Positions 1 through 6,792 of a DNA stretch of 18,806 nucleotides are shown piece by piece. Origin of the DNA: Candidatus Aminicenantota bacterium (GTDB lineage: Bacteria > Acidobacteriota > Aminicenantia > UBA2199); NCBI GenBank assembly GCA_024644125.1, contig JAHELQ010000015.1, positions 1-18,806 on the forward strand, read 5' to 3'. The position numbers and the translations under genes were made by a program. The notes beneath the pieces were generated by a model. That model searched no databases. It was not told where the DNA came from and saw nothing but the letters and a program-made list of their open reading frames with translations. Numbering within the stretch: position 1 is the first letter of the stretch; every line of letters starts with the position of its first letter.

Positions 1-1
1 A

Positions 2-757
2 GGGAACGGTAATCATTTCAATTTTGCCCGGATCTATTCGAAGGATTCCAGTTATGATAGCCCGGACAATATTCTCCGCCAATGGCGCGGCATCAACTTG
101 CTCTCCAAAAAACGCTTCAAGATAGATGAGCCGCTGCCTTTTTCGTTCATACCGAAAGATAAATTGGAAAAGGGCGATCTCTATCGGGTGTTGCGCGACC
201 ATTACGAGGGCACCGAGTACGATCTCACCAACAATTACAAAACCGGTACGCCCAATAACACTGCCAACAGAACCATCTGTACCCATTCGACCAAATACGC
301 TTTTGTGGCGGAACTGCGCGACGAACTCCCAAAAGAGATACGGCATATCGCATGGATTTCATTCATGAGACCCGACTCCCAGGCATTCTGCCCCTGGTAC
401 TTTTCCATAGAAACTCCGCCGCCCGGCTACACGAGAGGAAACTCAAGTGAGGCGTTCGTCAAACACTTTCAAGAGCGGAAAGAAGATTATGATTATAATT
501 ATGCCTTCTGGAGCTTCGCGAAATTATCTCAATTGGTCGATCTGGATTATCGCGAGCGTATCCGAAGCATCCGCAAAGAATGGCGCAATCTCGAAAACTA
601 CATAAGCAAAAACATTGATAAAAAAGAAAAGGAATTTATATATCTGGCAAAAAAAGACAGAACTATTGCCCGGAAACTGATCACCAATTATATTCACCAT
701 CTGGAATTGCGCCGTTGGTTTATGGTTTCGGAATGGATTAGAGAGTTCAAAAATTGA
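2..757 (+). CDS. C69-family dipeptidase, C-terminal part (5' end outside window)
   Basis: The frame is open from base 2 to the TGA at 755-757, giving 251 visible residues; the start and the N-terminal nucleophile Cys of the family lie upstream of the window. A TTG at 98 is only an internal leucine codon, because the 32 preceding in-frame residues (GNGNHFNFARIYSKDSS...) continue the same protein. The segment around RTICTHSTKYAFVAELR, followed by IAWISF, a Pro-rich turn and PWYFSI, matches the C-terminal half of peptidase family C69 (secreted dipeptidases, PepD-like), which are Ntn-hydrolases that cleave dipeptides. The end of the protein is charged and helical. Its last 11 bases overlap the end of the convergent gene on the other strand, leaving no room for a separate terminator. 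Family assignment is from motif recall; substrate is unknown. Confidence 0.8.
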   Translation, partial: GNGNHFNFARIYSKDSSYDSPDNILRQWRGINLLSKKRFKIDEPLPFSFIPKDKLEKGDLYRVLRDHYEGTEYDLTNNYKTGTPNNTANRTICTHSTKYAFVAELRDELPKEIRHIAWISFMRPDSQAFCPWYFSIETPPPGYTRGNSSEAFVKHFQERKEDYDYNYAFWSFAKLSQLVDLDYRERIRSIRKEWRNLENYISKNIDKKEKEFIYLAKKDRTIARKLITNYIHHLELRRWFMVSEWIREFKN

Positions 758-2000
758 TCGTTTTCAAGTAACGCCCGAAATCTACCAATTCCTGCCGCTG
801 TTTTTCCAGAGTCGCCTCATCATCGCTTTGCTCAAACGAAACAACCCGGTAATTTTTCTCCAAATCACGAATCAACACCGAAACACGGCGAGACAAAATA
901 TCCAATGTGGAATCGCCGGCGGCATCCGATTCTGATTGGGTACCAGCATCGGACAACACAAAAATAAACCGCGAAGTATCCGGCGTGTAGAGAATCCGGT
1001 TCAAATAGACCGACCTTCCCGGATCCTCGCTGTATATTTTAATGTCTTCCAATTCGATATCGCCCGAATCCGCATTGCACAGTTCAGAAATCCAGAGATT
1101 GTCACTCTCTCTCTGAGTGGGGAAAATGAGATATTTTTGTTTTAGAAACCGGATGCACGGAAGACTCAATTTTTGATACACGCCGACATCATCAGGATCC
1201 AATTCATCACCTTCACGCCATTCCAGGCGAAATAGCTCATTCTCTTCTGAATAATGCAACATCTCTTGCATCTGCAACAGCATTTTTTTGGGCGAAAGAT
1301 CCCTCAGTTTCACAATCGCCTCTCTAAAAAATGCCACTGCACCCGGATCAGTATACAGATTAATCCGCTCCATTAGCAATTCAAAATAAAGAAGTACTGG
1401 AAGAGCCTGATAATCTTTTTCTATTTCATTGCCAATCAAATCGAATAAAGAAAAATCCAACAGTTCCTGAATTTCCTGATTCGACGCTTCGTTCAACCTC
1501 CCGCCAACGTTCTCATTTGAAATCTTTGACAACAAAGCGGCAGTATAGACGTTGAATCGAAACCTGTCTTTGAAACCATCGGGAAAATTCAGTTCGAGTA
1601 TTTCCTTTAAATTTATAACGCTTAACCGGCGTATCTTTTGCAACACGTCGGAAAGGAGCGCCGTCTCTTTCGTGCGAGCGTTTTTCGTATCGACATTGTA
1701 CAGAGACGCCTCGATCTCCGGGGTAGGAAGCGCGGAAAGCAACTCCAAATTGTCCAGACTTGCAAACACCGCAGTCAAATCACCTTCGAGGCGCTTATTG
1801 TAAGAAGAGAAAGAGTTTTTTTTCGAACCCGGAGCCACACCTTCGATCGTCGGCATGGAGGAATTACCAGCAAAGTACCGATTATCCGGGAAATCTTTCG
1901 CTTTTCCAGACGGAATAAACAGATAGGCCAGGAACAATAGAATCACCAGACCCATGAACAGCAACAAGGCGTAATCTCTTTTGTCTTTATTTCCAAACAT
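747..2000 (-). CDS. Unrecognised single-pass membrane protein, 417 aa
   Basis: I do not recognise the family. The preferred start is the ATG at 1998-2000, giving MFGNKDKRDYALLLFMGLVI: a short basic N-terminus then one hydrophobic segment (about residues 10-30). This suggests a signal anchor with the bulk of the protein (about 385 residues) outside the cytoplasm. Upstream in-frame codons reach 2102, but that extension would run through the promoter at 2023-2051 and into the divergent gene. The remainder is soluble, Leu/Glu-rich and largely helical in character up to about residue 240. It is then more mixed, with an acidic stretch around DELDPDDVG and a Ser/Asp-rich piece near SESDAAGDS. No haem, metal or catalytic motif was seen. 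It is transcribed alone, divergently from the glycosyltransferase, and ends inside the tail of the C69 gene. Confidence 0.75.
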   Translation of the reverse strand: MFGNKDKRDYALLLFMGLVILLFLAYLFIPSGKAKDFPDNRYFAGNSSMPTIEGVAPGSKKNSFSSYNKRLEGDLTAVFASLDNLELLSALPTPEIEASLYNVDTKNARTKETALLSDVLQKIRRLSVINLKEILELNFPDGFKDRFRFNVYTAALLSKISNENVGGRLNEASNQEIQELLDFSLFDLIGNEIEKDYQALPVLLYFELLMERINLYTDPGAVAFFREAIVKLRDLSPKKMLLQMQEMLHYSEENELFRLEWREGDELDPDDVGVYQKLSLPCIRFLKQKYLIFPTQRESDNLWISELCNADSGDIELEDIKIYSEDPGRSVYLNRILYTPDTSRFIFVLSDAGTQSESDAAGDSTLDILSRRVSVLIRDLEKNYRVVSFEQSDDEATLEKQRQELVDFGRYLKTINF

Positions 2001-2022
2001 TATCCACTTCTCATGCACTTCA

Positions 2023-2051
2023 ATTATATTACATAACATATCACAGCACAA
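2023..2051 (-). promoter_or_regulatory. Promoter for the 417-aa membrane protein gene
   Basis: On the minus strand a perfect TATAAT (2023-2028) lies 17 bp from a weak -35 TTGTGC (2046-2051). Transcription would begin near 2016, leaving a leader of about 16 bases before the ATG at 2000. This position supports 2000 rather than the longer open frame as the start. Confidence 0.5.
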
Positions 2052-2065
2052 TAACAAACCTTTAC

Positions 2066-2094
2066 TTGACAACAAGGATAGTTTTTTGTATTGT
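2066..2094 (+). promoter_or_regulatory. Promoter for the glycosyltransferase gene
   Basis: A perfect -35 TTGACA (2066-2071), a 17 bp spacer and TATTGT (2089-2094). The predicted start of transcription (about 2100-2103) falls on or just before the ATG at 2103, so the transcript would be leaderless or nearly so. It is divergent from the promoter at 2023-2051. Confidence 0.55.
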
Positions 2095-2102
2095 TTGAGC
2101 AA

Positions 2103-2888
2103 ATGAAACTATCTGTAACGATCATTACATACAACGAAGAGGACCGTATCGAAGACGCATTGAAAAGCGTGCGCGATATCGCCGACGAGATTCTGGTAGT
2201 GGATTCTTATTCCACCGACAACACGACAGGCATCGCCGGAACTTACAATGCCCGTATACTGTTCAATCATTTCGACAACTATGGCAGCCAGAAAAACTAT
2301 GCCTTAATAAACGCGCAATATGAGTGGGTACTCAACCTGGATGCCGATGAGCGTGTTTCGCCGGAATTGGCAACCAGCATCGAGCGTTTAAAAAAATCTA
2401 CACCTGAGGATATCGATGGATATCTGATTACACGGAAAACCAACTATCTGGGACGATGGATCATGCACTCCGGTTGGTACCCTGACCGAAAATTACGGTT
2501 GTTTAAAAAAAACAAAAGTTCGTGGTCGGGTAGAATACATGAACGCCTTGTGCTTAACGGCCGGCTGGATCTCCTTGACGGGGAGATTCTTCATTATACT
2601 TACCGGGATATGAACGATCATATTCAGCGGTTGAACCGCTATTCGTATATGCAAGCGCAAGACATAGTCGCAAAAAACAAAAAATCTCTCTATTTGCGTG
2701 CTCTGATTTTGCCTCCCATCACCTTTATACGGTTTTATTTCTGGAAATTGGGGATATTAGACGGTTTCCCCGGACTTGTCATCGCCCTTGTCTCGTCATG
2801 GGGAACAGCCATGAAGTATCTCAAGGCGATAGCGATCAAGCGAGCGACTGCTCTCAATAACAACCTCTTTACAAACTCCAGGAATTAG
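2103..2888 (+). CDS. Family 2 glycosyltransferase, WaaE/KdtX-like (LPS core type)
   Basis: A 261-residue GT-A glycosyltransferase. The N-terminus SVTIITYNEEDRIEDAL is the nucleotide-binding strand and NEE motif of GT2 enzymes. ILVVDSYSTDNT (about 30-41) and NLDADERV (about 78-85, the DXD metal site at D80/D82) follow, then GRIHERLVLNG in the acceptor half. The C-terminus has hydrophobic segments near 200-245, typical of the WaaE/KdtX beta-glucosyltransferase subfamily that adds a sugar to the LPS inner core at the inner face of the cytoplasmic membrane. Actual donor and acceptor cannot be read from sequence. ATG 2103 is chosen because a TTG at 2091 would overlap the -10 box; there is little Shine-Dalgarno (only GAG at 2097-2099). 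The gene ends tail to tail with pdxA: its TAG (2886-2888) overlaps the pdxA TAA (2885-2887, minus) by two bases, and the two coding regions share 2885-2888. Confidence 0.85.
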   Translation: MKLSVTIITYNEEDRIEDALKSVRDIADEILVVDSYSTDNTTGIAGTYNARILFNHFDNYGSQKNYALINAQYEWVLNLDADERVSPELATSIERLKKSTPEDIDGYLITRKTNYLGRWIMHSGWYPDRKLRLFKKNKSSWSGRIHERLVLNGRLDLLDGEILHYTYRDMNDHIQRLNRYSYMQAQDIVAKNKKSLYLRALILPPITFIRFYFWKLGILDGFPGLVIALVSSWGTAMKYLKAIAIKRATALNNNLFTNSRN

Positions 2889-3817
2889 AGTTTTTCCACC
2901 AACATTTCCGCCAACCGAATCGCTTCCATCATACTGGATGGATTGGCGATTCCTTTTCCCGCAATGTCGAAGGCGGTCCCATGATCGGGTGACGTGCGGA
3001 TAAAAGGGAGTCCCAACGTCATATTGACACCCGAGTGTAAATTTAATAATTTGAAAGGAATTAATCCCTGATCGTGGTACCAGGATACAATGACAGGGTT
3101 TTTGTAGTTTTGGGCTTCCAGAAATATGGTGTCCGGTGGAAAAGGTCCAAATATTTCACTTTTCAGTTTACCTTTCACCTCTTCGATAGCCGGGATGATT
3201 TCCTCGATTTCCACAGTCCCGATAACGCCCTGCTCTCCGGCGTGAGGATTGAGGCCGCTGACAAGTAAGGTAAATGTTTCGCCGAAAAATCGTGCGAGCT
3301 CCTCATCCAATAAATGAAGAAACGGAGCGATTTTTCGCTTACGGATATGACCAAACACTTCGTTCAATGGGATATGAGTGGTAAACAATGCCACTCTCAT
3401 AGCTTTTGACCAGAAGAACATAATGTAGCGCGCGACACCCGCCATTCGAGCCAGATAATCTGTATGCCCACGGAAAGGAACTCCAGCCCGAAGCCATTTT
3501 TCCTTAGAGATAGGCGCCGTTACGATTGCATCGACCCGGCCTGCCAGAGCTAGCTCTACAGCGGTTTTCACATACTGGAACGAAGGATCGCCATTGATCT
3601 CGTTGATTGGGATATGCAGAAAATGAAACTTCCTCTCCGTTATTTCCTCTGGATTTTGTATTACCGTCGCATCAACTGCCGGCCACCATTCTTTTGAACC
3701 TATAAGTATGGTGGGATATTGGAGACAAAGCCTTTCCAGGCTTTTCGCGATAACTTCCGGTCCAATCCCTGAAGGATCTCCCATAGTCAGCGCTATCACC
3801 TTTTTATTCGTCCTCAT
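2885..3817 (-). CDS. pdxA: 4-hydroxythreonine-4-phosphate dehydrogenase PdxA
   Basis: PdxA oxidises 4-phosphohydroxy-L-threonine with NAD(P)+ in the DXP-dependent pathway to pyridoxal 5'-phosphate, in the cytoplasm, as a metal-dependent homodimer. All hallmarks are present in 310 residues: TMGDPSGIGPE at 11-21, VTAPISKE around 99-106, GHTD at 117-120, and the three metal-ligand histidines H148 (TTHIP), H192 (NPHAGE) and H248 (YHDQGL). The C-terminal block is TSPDHGTAFDIAGKG. Length is near the family norm (about 320-330). The start ATG 3815-3817 has only a weak ribosome site (TAAAG). It lies 57 bases after the hfq-like gene, so it probably depends on read-through from that unit. PdxA paralogues acting on other substrates exist, so pathway assignment is probable but not certain. 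Confidence 0.93.
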   Translation of the reverse strand: MRTNKKVIALTMGDPSGIGPEVIAKSLERLCLQYPTILIGSKEWWPAVDATVIQNPEEITERKFHFLHIPINEINGDPSFQYVKTAVELALAGRVDAIVTAPISKEKWLRAGVPFRGHTDYLARMAGVARYIMFFWSKAMRVALFTTHIPLNEVFGHIRKRKIAPFLHLLDEELARFFGETFTLLVSGLNPHAGEQGVIGTVEIEEIIPAIEEVKGKLKSEIFGPFPPDTIFLEAQNYKNPVIVSWYHDQGLIPFKLLNLHSGVNMTLGLPFIRTSPDHGTAFDIAGKGIANPSSMMEAIRLAEMLVEKL

Positions 3818-3874
3818 CTTTAGCTGAATTTATGAAAAATCCGCCGCAACGCCTTTCAGGCTGAAATGGGTTTC

Positions 3875-4252
3875 TTATTCCGAAACGTCGTGATCTTCTT
3901 CCGCCGCATCCTGGGATTCATCATCGGAAGAATAGTCATCATCCCGGTGACCTCTTTCGTCAGGAAATTCGGGATTTTTGTACATATATTTTATGACATG
4001 CTTAAACACAATAAAATTGCTTTCGTCATCGCATTTAATTTTAATGCATTTCTCATCATACCATTCAATTCTTCCCTTCAAGAGCTCGCCGTTTATTAAT
4101 TCTACCACCATCGAGGTGCGGTTATTCATCTGTTTGATGTAATAATAGTTTTCGGCATGGGTTTTGTATGGAGGCGCCGGTTTCTTTTTTAAATCCTTTT
4201 TGGCAACCTTCTTAATTTCCTTCAGATTCGGCTTTATCAATCTTCGGGTCAT
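3875..4252 (-). CDS. hfq: Hfq-like Sm-fold RNA-binding protein with basic N-terminus and acidic tail
   Basis: 125 residues in three parts. Residues 1-30 are strongly basic (about eleven Lys/Arg) and end in a PAPPY segment. Residues about 33-93 match the Hfq Sm fold: an N-terminal helix (HAENYYYIKQMNNR), Sm1 with VELINGELLKGRIEWYD (NG at 54-55, G60), and Sm2 ending FKHVIKYMY, where FKH (83-85) corresponds to the YKH of classical Hfq. Residues about 98-125 are rich in Asp/Glu/Ser. Hfq forms a hexameric ring that pairs small RNAs with mRNAs. E. coli Hfq is 102 residues and lacks a basic N-terminal extension. The start ATG has AGGAG five bases upstream and its own promoter. The usual neighbour miaA is absent; pdxA follows. 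The assignment as an Hfq family member is good; retention of sRNA chaperone activity is inference. Confidence 0.75.
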   Translation of the reverse strand: MTRRLIKPNLKEIKKVAKKDLKKKPAPPYKTHAENYYYIKQMNNRTSMVVELINGELLKGRIEWYDEKCIKIKCDDESNFIVFKHVIKYMYKNPEFPDERGHRDDDYSSDDESQDAAEEDHDVSE

Positions 4253-4282
4253 TTTATCTCCTTTTTACGCAGCAGTGTTACC

Positions 4283-4311
4283 AATATACACCAAGTCCAC
4301 TGAGAAGTCAA
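4283..4311 (-). promoter_or_regulatory. Promoter for the hfq-like/pdxA unit
   Basis: Minus strand: TTGACT (4306-4311), 17 bp spacer, TATATT (4283-4288). Predicted transcription start is near 4276, about 24 bases before the ATG, with AGGAG in between. Confidence 0.65.
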
Positions 4312-4340
4312 CCGTCTGATTTATTTGGCAAAACCGACAA

Positions 4341-4853
4341 TTATTTGACTATAGCAATAAATTGCTCATCGTCCAACAATGTTTCGAAATCCGGTTCGTT
4401 ATGAATAATGATCTTGTAATGTTTATCAAGGCTCAAACATTTCGCCAGACTTCCGAGAGCTGTTTCCTTTTCCCCCACTTTAAATTGAGCGATTGCCATT
4501 AGGTAGTATAAATAGGGATCTTTATTGTCTTGTTTTTCGATATGGGCAAACAACTCGAGTGCCCGTTTTAGATTTCCGGCATTCAGATGATAAAGTCCCT
4601 CATCTAAATATTCTTCGTTATTGGTCAATTCGATTTTCACCGGATTCAACAAAGAATCAGTGATATTGCGATAAACTTTAGAGCGGGCTTGAATCTCTAA
4701 GACATTGTAATAATCGGAGTCCTTGTATTCCTCGACAATACGCTCAAAGAGATCGTGAGCCGCTTTATAATCCTTTTTGTTAAAGATATCAATGGCTCCG
4801 TTAAACGCATCTTTTATCTGATGGAATTCCTTTTCTTCCTGTAGATTAGTCAC
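4341..4853 (-). CDS. TPR-like repeat protein, 170 aa
   Basis: A soluble, fully helical protein with no signal peptide or membrane segment. Two stretches read as tetratricopeptide repeats: about residues 17-47 (AIDIFNKKDYKAAHDLFERI) and about 88-145 (HLNAGNLKRALELFAHIEKQ, then YYLMAIAQFKVGEKETALGSLAKCLSLD). TPR domains are protein-interaction scaffolds; no partner can be named. The C-terminus HNEPDFETLLDDEQFIAIV resembles the ending of TPR proteins in which the last repeat is followed by a D-F-x-x-L-x-x-D-x-x-F motif. The start is GTG at 4851-4853, fixed by an excellent AGGAGG seven bases upstream. It has its own promoter and lies 88 bases ahead of the hfq-like gene, in the same direction, so co-transcription is possible. 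Confidence 0.82.
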   Translation of the reverse strand: MTNLQEEKEFHQIKDAFNGAIDIFNKKDYKAAHDLFERIVEEYKDSDYYNVLEIQARSKVYRNITDSLLNPVKIELTNNEEYLDEGLYHLNAGNLKRALELFAHIEKQDNKDPYLYYLMAIAQFKVGEKETALGSLAKCLSLDKHYKIIIHNEPDFETLLDDEQFIAIVK

Positions 4854-4890
4854 AAACTGCCTCCTAGGTGTTATTACTTAGTTAAGGTGT

Positions 4891-4919
4891 ATTTTACATC
4901 TTTTTCCGGCATTTTGCAA
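4891..4919 (-). promoter_or_regulatory. Promoter for the TPR-like gene
   Basis: Minus strand: TTGCAA (4914-4919), 17 bp spacer, TAAAAT (4891-4896), with the AGGAGG and GTG start about 30 bases downstream. Confidence 0.6.
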
Positions 4920-4981
4920 CCGACTATAAACAATGTCTTAGAGATACACCCATTACCCAGCTCTTACAGTAACTGTTTTCA

Positions 4982-5009
4982 CTCCCCGGATTCGGGGAGC
5001 AATTTTTTT
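4982..5009. terminator. Hairpin with T-run next to the exbD stop
   Basis: Arms CTCCCCG (4982-4988) and CGGGGAG (4993-4999) form a 7 bp GC-rich stem with a GATT loop. The T-run (5003-5009) is on the plus-strand 3' side, so by polarity it terminates plus-strand transcription. For exbD, whose stop is at 5008, the hairpin follows but has no T-run. It may act as an insulator or a 3'-end stem for the exbD mRNA. Confidence 0.5.
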
Positions 5010-5421
5010 AATTTGATGTGTACCGCTCAGGGATGACACCAAGGACTTCAATTCCAGCGCCTTTGGCAACATCGATAACTCTCAACACCTGCTTGTAAGA
5101 CTGGGTCTCGTCAGCGCGGATGAATATCGTTTTATCAGTACGAGTCTGATAAATCGACCTCAACTCACCATCGAGCATATCAAAGGTAGTTGGAGCCTGA
5201 TTTATCTTGAGTGTCCCATCCTGTTCGAGGGTCAAAACAATACCCTGTTTACCGCCAGTATCTACATTACTATCGCTACTGGTTTCAGGAAGTTTCACAT
5301 CAATACCCCGCTGAGCTACGGGAGTAATTACCATGAAAATAATCAACAAAACTAACAAAATATCACAAAGTGGAACAACATTAGGTTCCGATTTTTGTCC
5401 AGTTCCGACTTCAGCACCCAT
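5008..5421 (-). CDS. exbD: ExbD/TolR-family biopolymer transport protein
   Basis: 137 residues. ExbD/TolR proteins sit in the inner membrane with ExbB/TolQ and use the proton gradient to energise TonB or Tol-Pal. Layout is classic: a short cytoplasmic N-terminus, NVVPLCDILLVLLIIFMVIT (about 14-33) as the single membrane helix with the conserved proton-carrying Asp at D20, then a periplasmic domain ending ADETQSYKQVLRVIDVAKGA and GVIPE. The start is ATG 5419-5421, fixed by AGGAGG five bases upstream. A longer open frame to 5469 runs through the -35 box and is not used. No exbB/tolQ is adjacent in this window, so the partner must be elsewhere. Specificity (TonB versus Tol versus other) cannot be told from this gene. 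Confidence 0.9.
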   Translation of the reverse strand: MGAEVGTGQKSEPNVVPLCDILLVLLIIFMVITPVAQRGIDVKLPETSSDSNVDTGGKQGIVLTLEQDGTLKINQAPTTFDMLDGELRSIYQTRTDKTIFIRADETQSYKQVLRVIDVAKGAGIEVLGVIPERYTSN

Positions 5422-5440
5422 AAGTCCTCCTAAGGAGTAT

Positions 5441-5469
5441 AATTTAGCAGATATAAATAAAATTGTCAA
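5441..5469 (-). promoter_or_regulatory. Promoter for exbD
   Basis: Minus strand: perfect TTGACA (5464-5469), 17 bp spacer, TAAATT (5441-5446). The predicted start of transcription is close to 5434, only just upstream of the AGGAGG, so the leader is short (about 13 bases). Confidence 0.65.
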
Positions 5470-5744
5470 GAAAAAAAAAGTGCATGTCTATTTTATTTAA
5501 CTTTATGGAGCCTTTATTTACACACAAATCACAGCTCCGTGATGCCCTATGATATCAATCCCCTTGCCCCCAAAACCATACCGAAAATCATGAGGGAAAT
5601 CTTCCATTTGGAGCACATTATTTTAATTTCCAGAGGTGAAAATGAGTTTTTTTTAATTCCCGAGGATGAATCAAACAATGGGATTCTCAACTTTACTCTC
5701 TCAATATTTTTTTATTTCTATTTTTTTTGGAAACCTATTTTTTC
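5470..5744. other. Gene-free stretch between divergent promoters
   Basis: AT-rich with several T-runs. A 69-codon plus-strand frame (5539-5748) begins GTG ATG without a ribosome site and ends in a Phe/Tyr-rich string that simply reads the T-runs. I do not regard it as a gene. On the minus strand, short open pieces of about 40 codons occur but show no recognisable motif. No tRNA-like or strong hairpin structure was seen. Confidence 0.4.
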
Positions 5745-5774
5745 TTGACTTTTCACATCATAACTCTTTAAAAT
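5745..5774 (+). promoter_or_regulatory. Promoter for the DUF1684 lipoprotein gene
   Basis: TTGACT (5745-5750), 18 bp spacer, TAAAAT (5769-5774), giving a leader of about 50 bases before the ATG at 5831. Confidence 0.55.
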
Positions 5775-5830
5775 ACTGGGGTGAATGTTAAAAAAAATTG
5801 CAAGCTTATGCGAATGAATCGAGGTTACCG

Positions 5831-6787
5831 ATGAACAAAAACTTATTTGGCCACAGAACGGTTAAGCCGCGTCTTGTCTCGATACCGGAGATGGCAATGC
5901 TCCTGCTGATTATTCTGGTTTCGGCGAATTGCAGCAAGACCAGCTCCCAAATGGAACCCGGCTGGGAACAAAAGATTATCGAGATGCGTCGAATGAAGGA
6001 TCAATCGTTCAGAGAATTTCCCTCTTCACCACTGGCGGGTATTAAACGGTTAACCGTTTTGGCAGGCGAAAAAAGCTTCCTGGTAACCGAAGGTTCCGAT
6101 ATCATCGTTTCCGACCGCCAAGAAGAAAACACGAGATTGGCTCTTATTGGGAAAGACGGGACATGGACCTGGGAAAATAGTTCTTCCGATACAACGTGCC
6201 TATCCAGGGACCAGGAGGTACCGAGTGGAGCAGTTTTACCCGGAAGAGTCACGTTTAAGATCGATCGGTTGTTATTGGTAGCTTATCCGTCGGCGAAGCG
6301 ATTGATATTAATTGTCTTTGATCCCGAAAGACCTCAATTCAAAAACTTCAAGGGCCTTTCCTACTACCCGCCGAATCCAAAATACGCAGTATCCGCGGCA
6401 ATTGAAAAATTATCCAACATGTCGCCGCTCAAAATGTTAACCTGCCGCAATCTCGAAAAAACATTCTATAGGTATGCAAAAATAAAATTTAAACTTGACG
6501 GCCAATCATTGGAATTGACTGCTTTTAAGTCGAATCCAGATCCCGAAGATCAATCGGACGTACTGTTTATCCCATTCAACGACAATACAAATGGCAGTAC
6601 CACCTATGGAACAGGGCGGTTTTTTGAAATCGCGGAACCGGCGGAAAATCAGTTTATTTTTGATTTCAATAGTTGCTTCAATCCACTTTGCAGCTATTCA
6701 CCAGCCTACAATTGCCCGATTCCCCCATCGGAGAACTTTTTAAATATCGCCATACCCGCTGGAGAAAAGATATATTCACATCATTGA
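5831..6787 (+). CDS. DUF1684 family lipoprotein
   Basis: 318 residues. The N-terminus has a basic stretch, a hydrophobic segment (about 21-31) and VSANC with Cys34. This reads as a lipoprotein signal, though Asn just before the Cys is not the usual Gly/Ala/Ser. The C-terminal half carries the DUF1684 signature: FKGLSYYPPNPKYAV (about 173-187), LFIPFNDNTNGSTTYGTGRF (about 245-264), FDFNSCFNPLC (about 277-287) and CPIPPSENFLNIAIPAGEK (about 295-313). The function of the family is unknown; the Cys-rich, Asp/Asn-rich end could bind metal, but that is inference. The start ATG 5831 is supported by GAGG about six bases upstream; an in-frame TTG at 5798 lacks one. It is a single-gene unit, convergent with the SDR gene with five bases between stops. 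Confidence 0.85.
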   Translation: MNKNLFGHRTVKPRLVSIPEMAMLLLIILVSANCSKTSSQMEPGWEQKIIEMRRMKDQSFREFPSSPLAGIKRLTVLAGEKSFLVTEGSDIIVSDRQEENTRLALIGKDGTWTWENSSSDTTCLSRDQEVPSGAVLPGRVTFKIDRLLLVAYPSAKRLILIVFDPERPQFKNFKGLSYYPPNPKYAVSAAIEKLSNMSPLKMLTCRNLEKTFYRYAKIKFKLDGQSLELTAFKSNPDPEDQSDVLFIPFNDNTNGSTTYGTGRFFEIAEPAENQFIFDFNSCFNPLCSYSPAYNCPIPPSENFLNIAIPAGEKIYSHH

Positions 6788-6792
6788 TATTT

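Noticed and set aside
5422..5469. 16-residue N-terminal extension of ExbD
   Set aside because: It would span the promoter (-35 at 5464-5469); AGGAGG just before 5421 fixes the shorter start.
5530..5640. Short minus-strand open pieces upstream of exbD that might be an exbB remnant
   Set aside because: Only about 40 codons, contain stops in the frame with any ExbB-like glycine pattern, and no conserved ExbB helix can be aligned.
5539..5748. 69-codon plus-strand ORF in the exbD/DUF1684 intergenic region
   Set aside because: No ribosome site, low-complexity Phe/Tyr end produced by T-runs, overlaps the downstream promoter -35, no recognisable motif.
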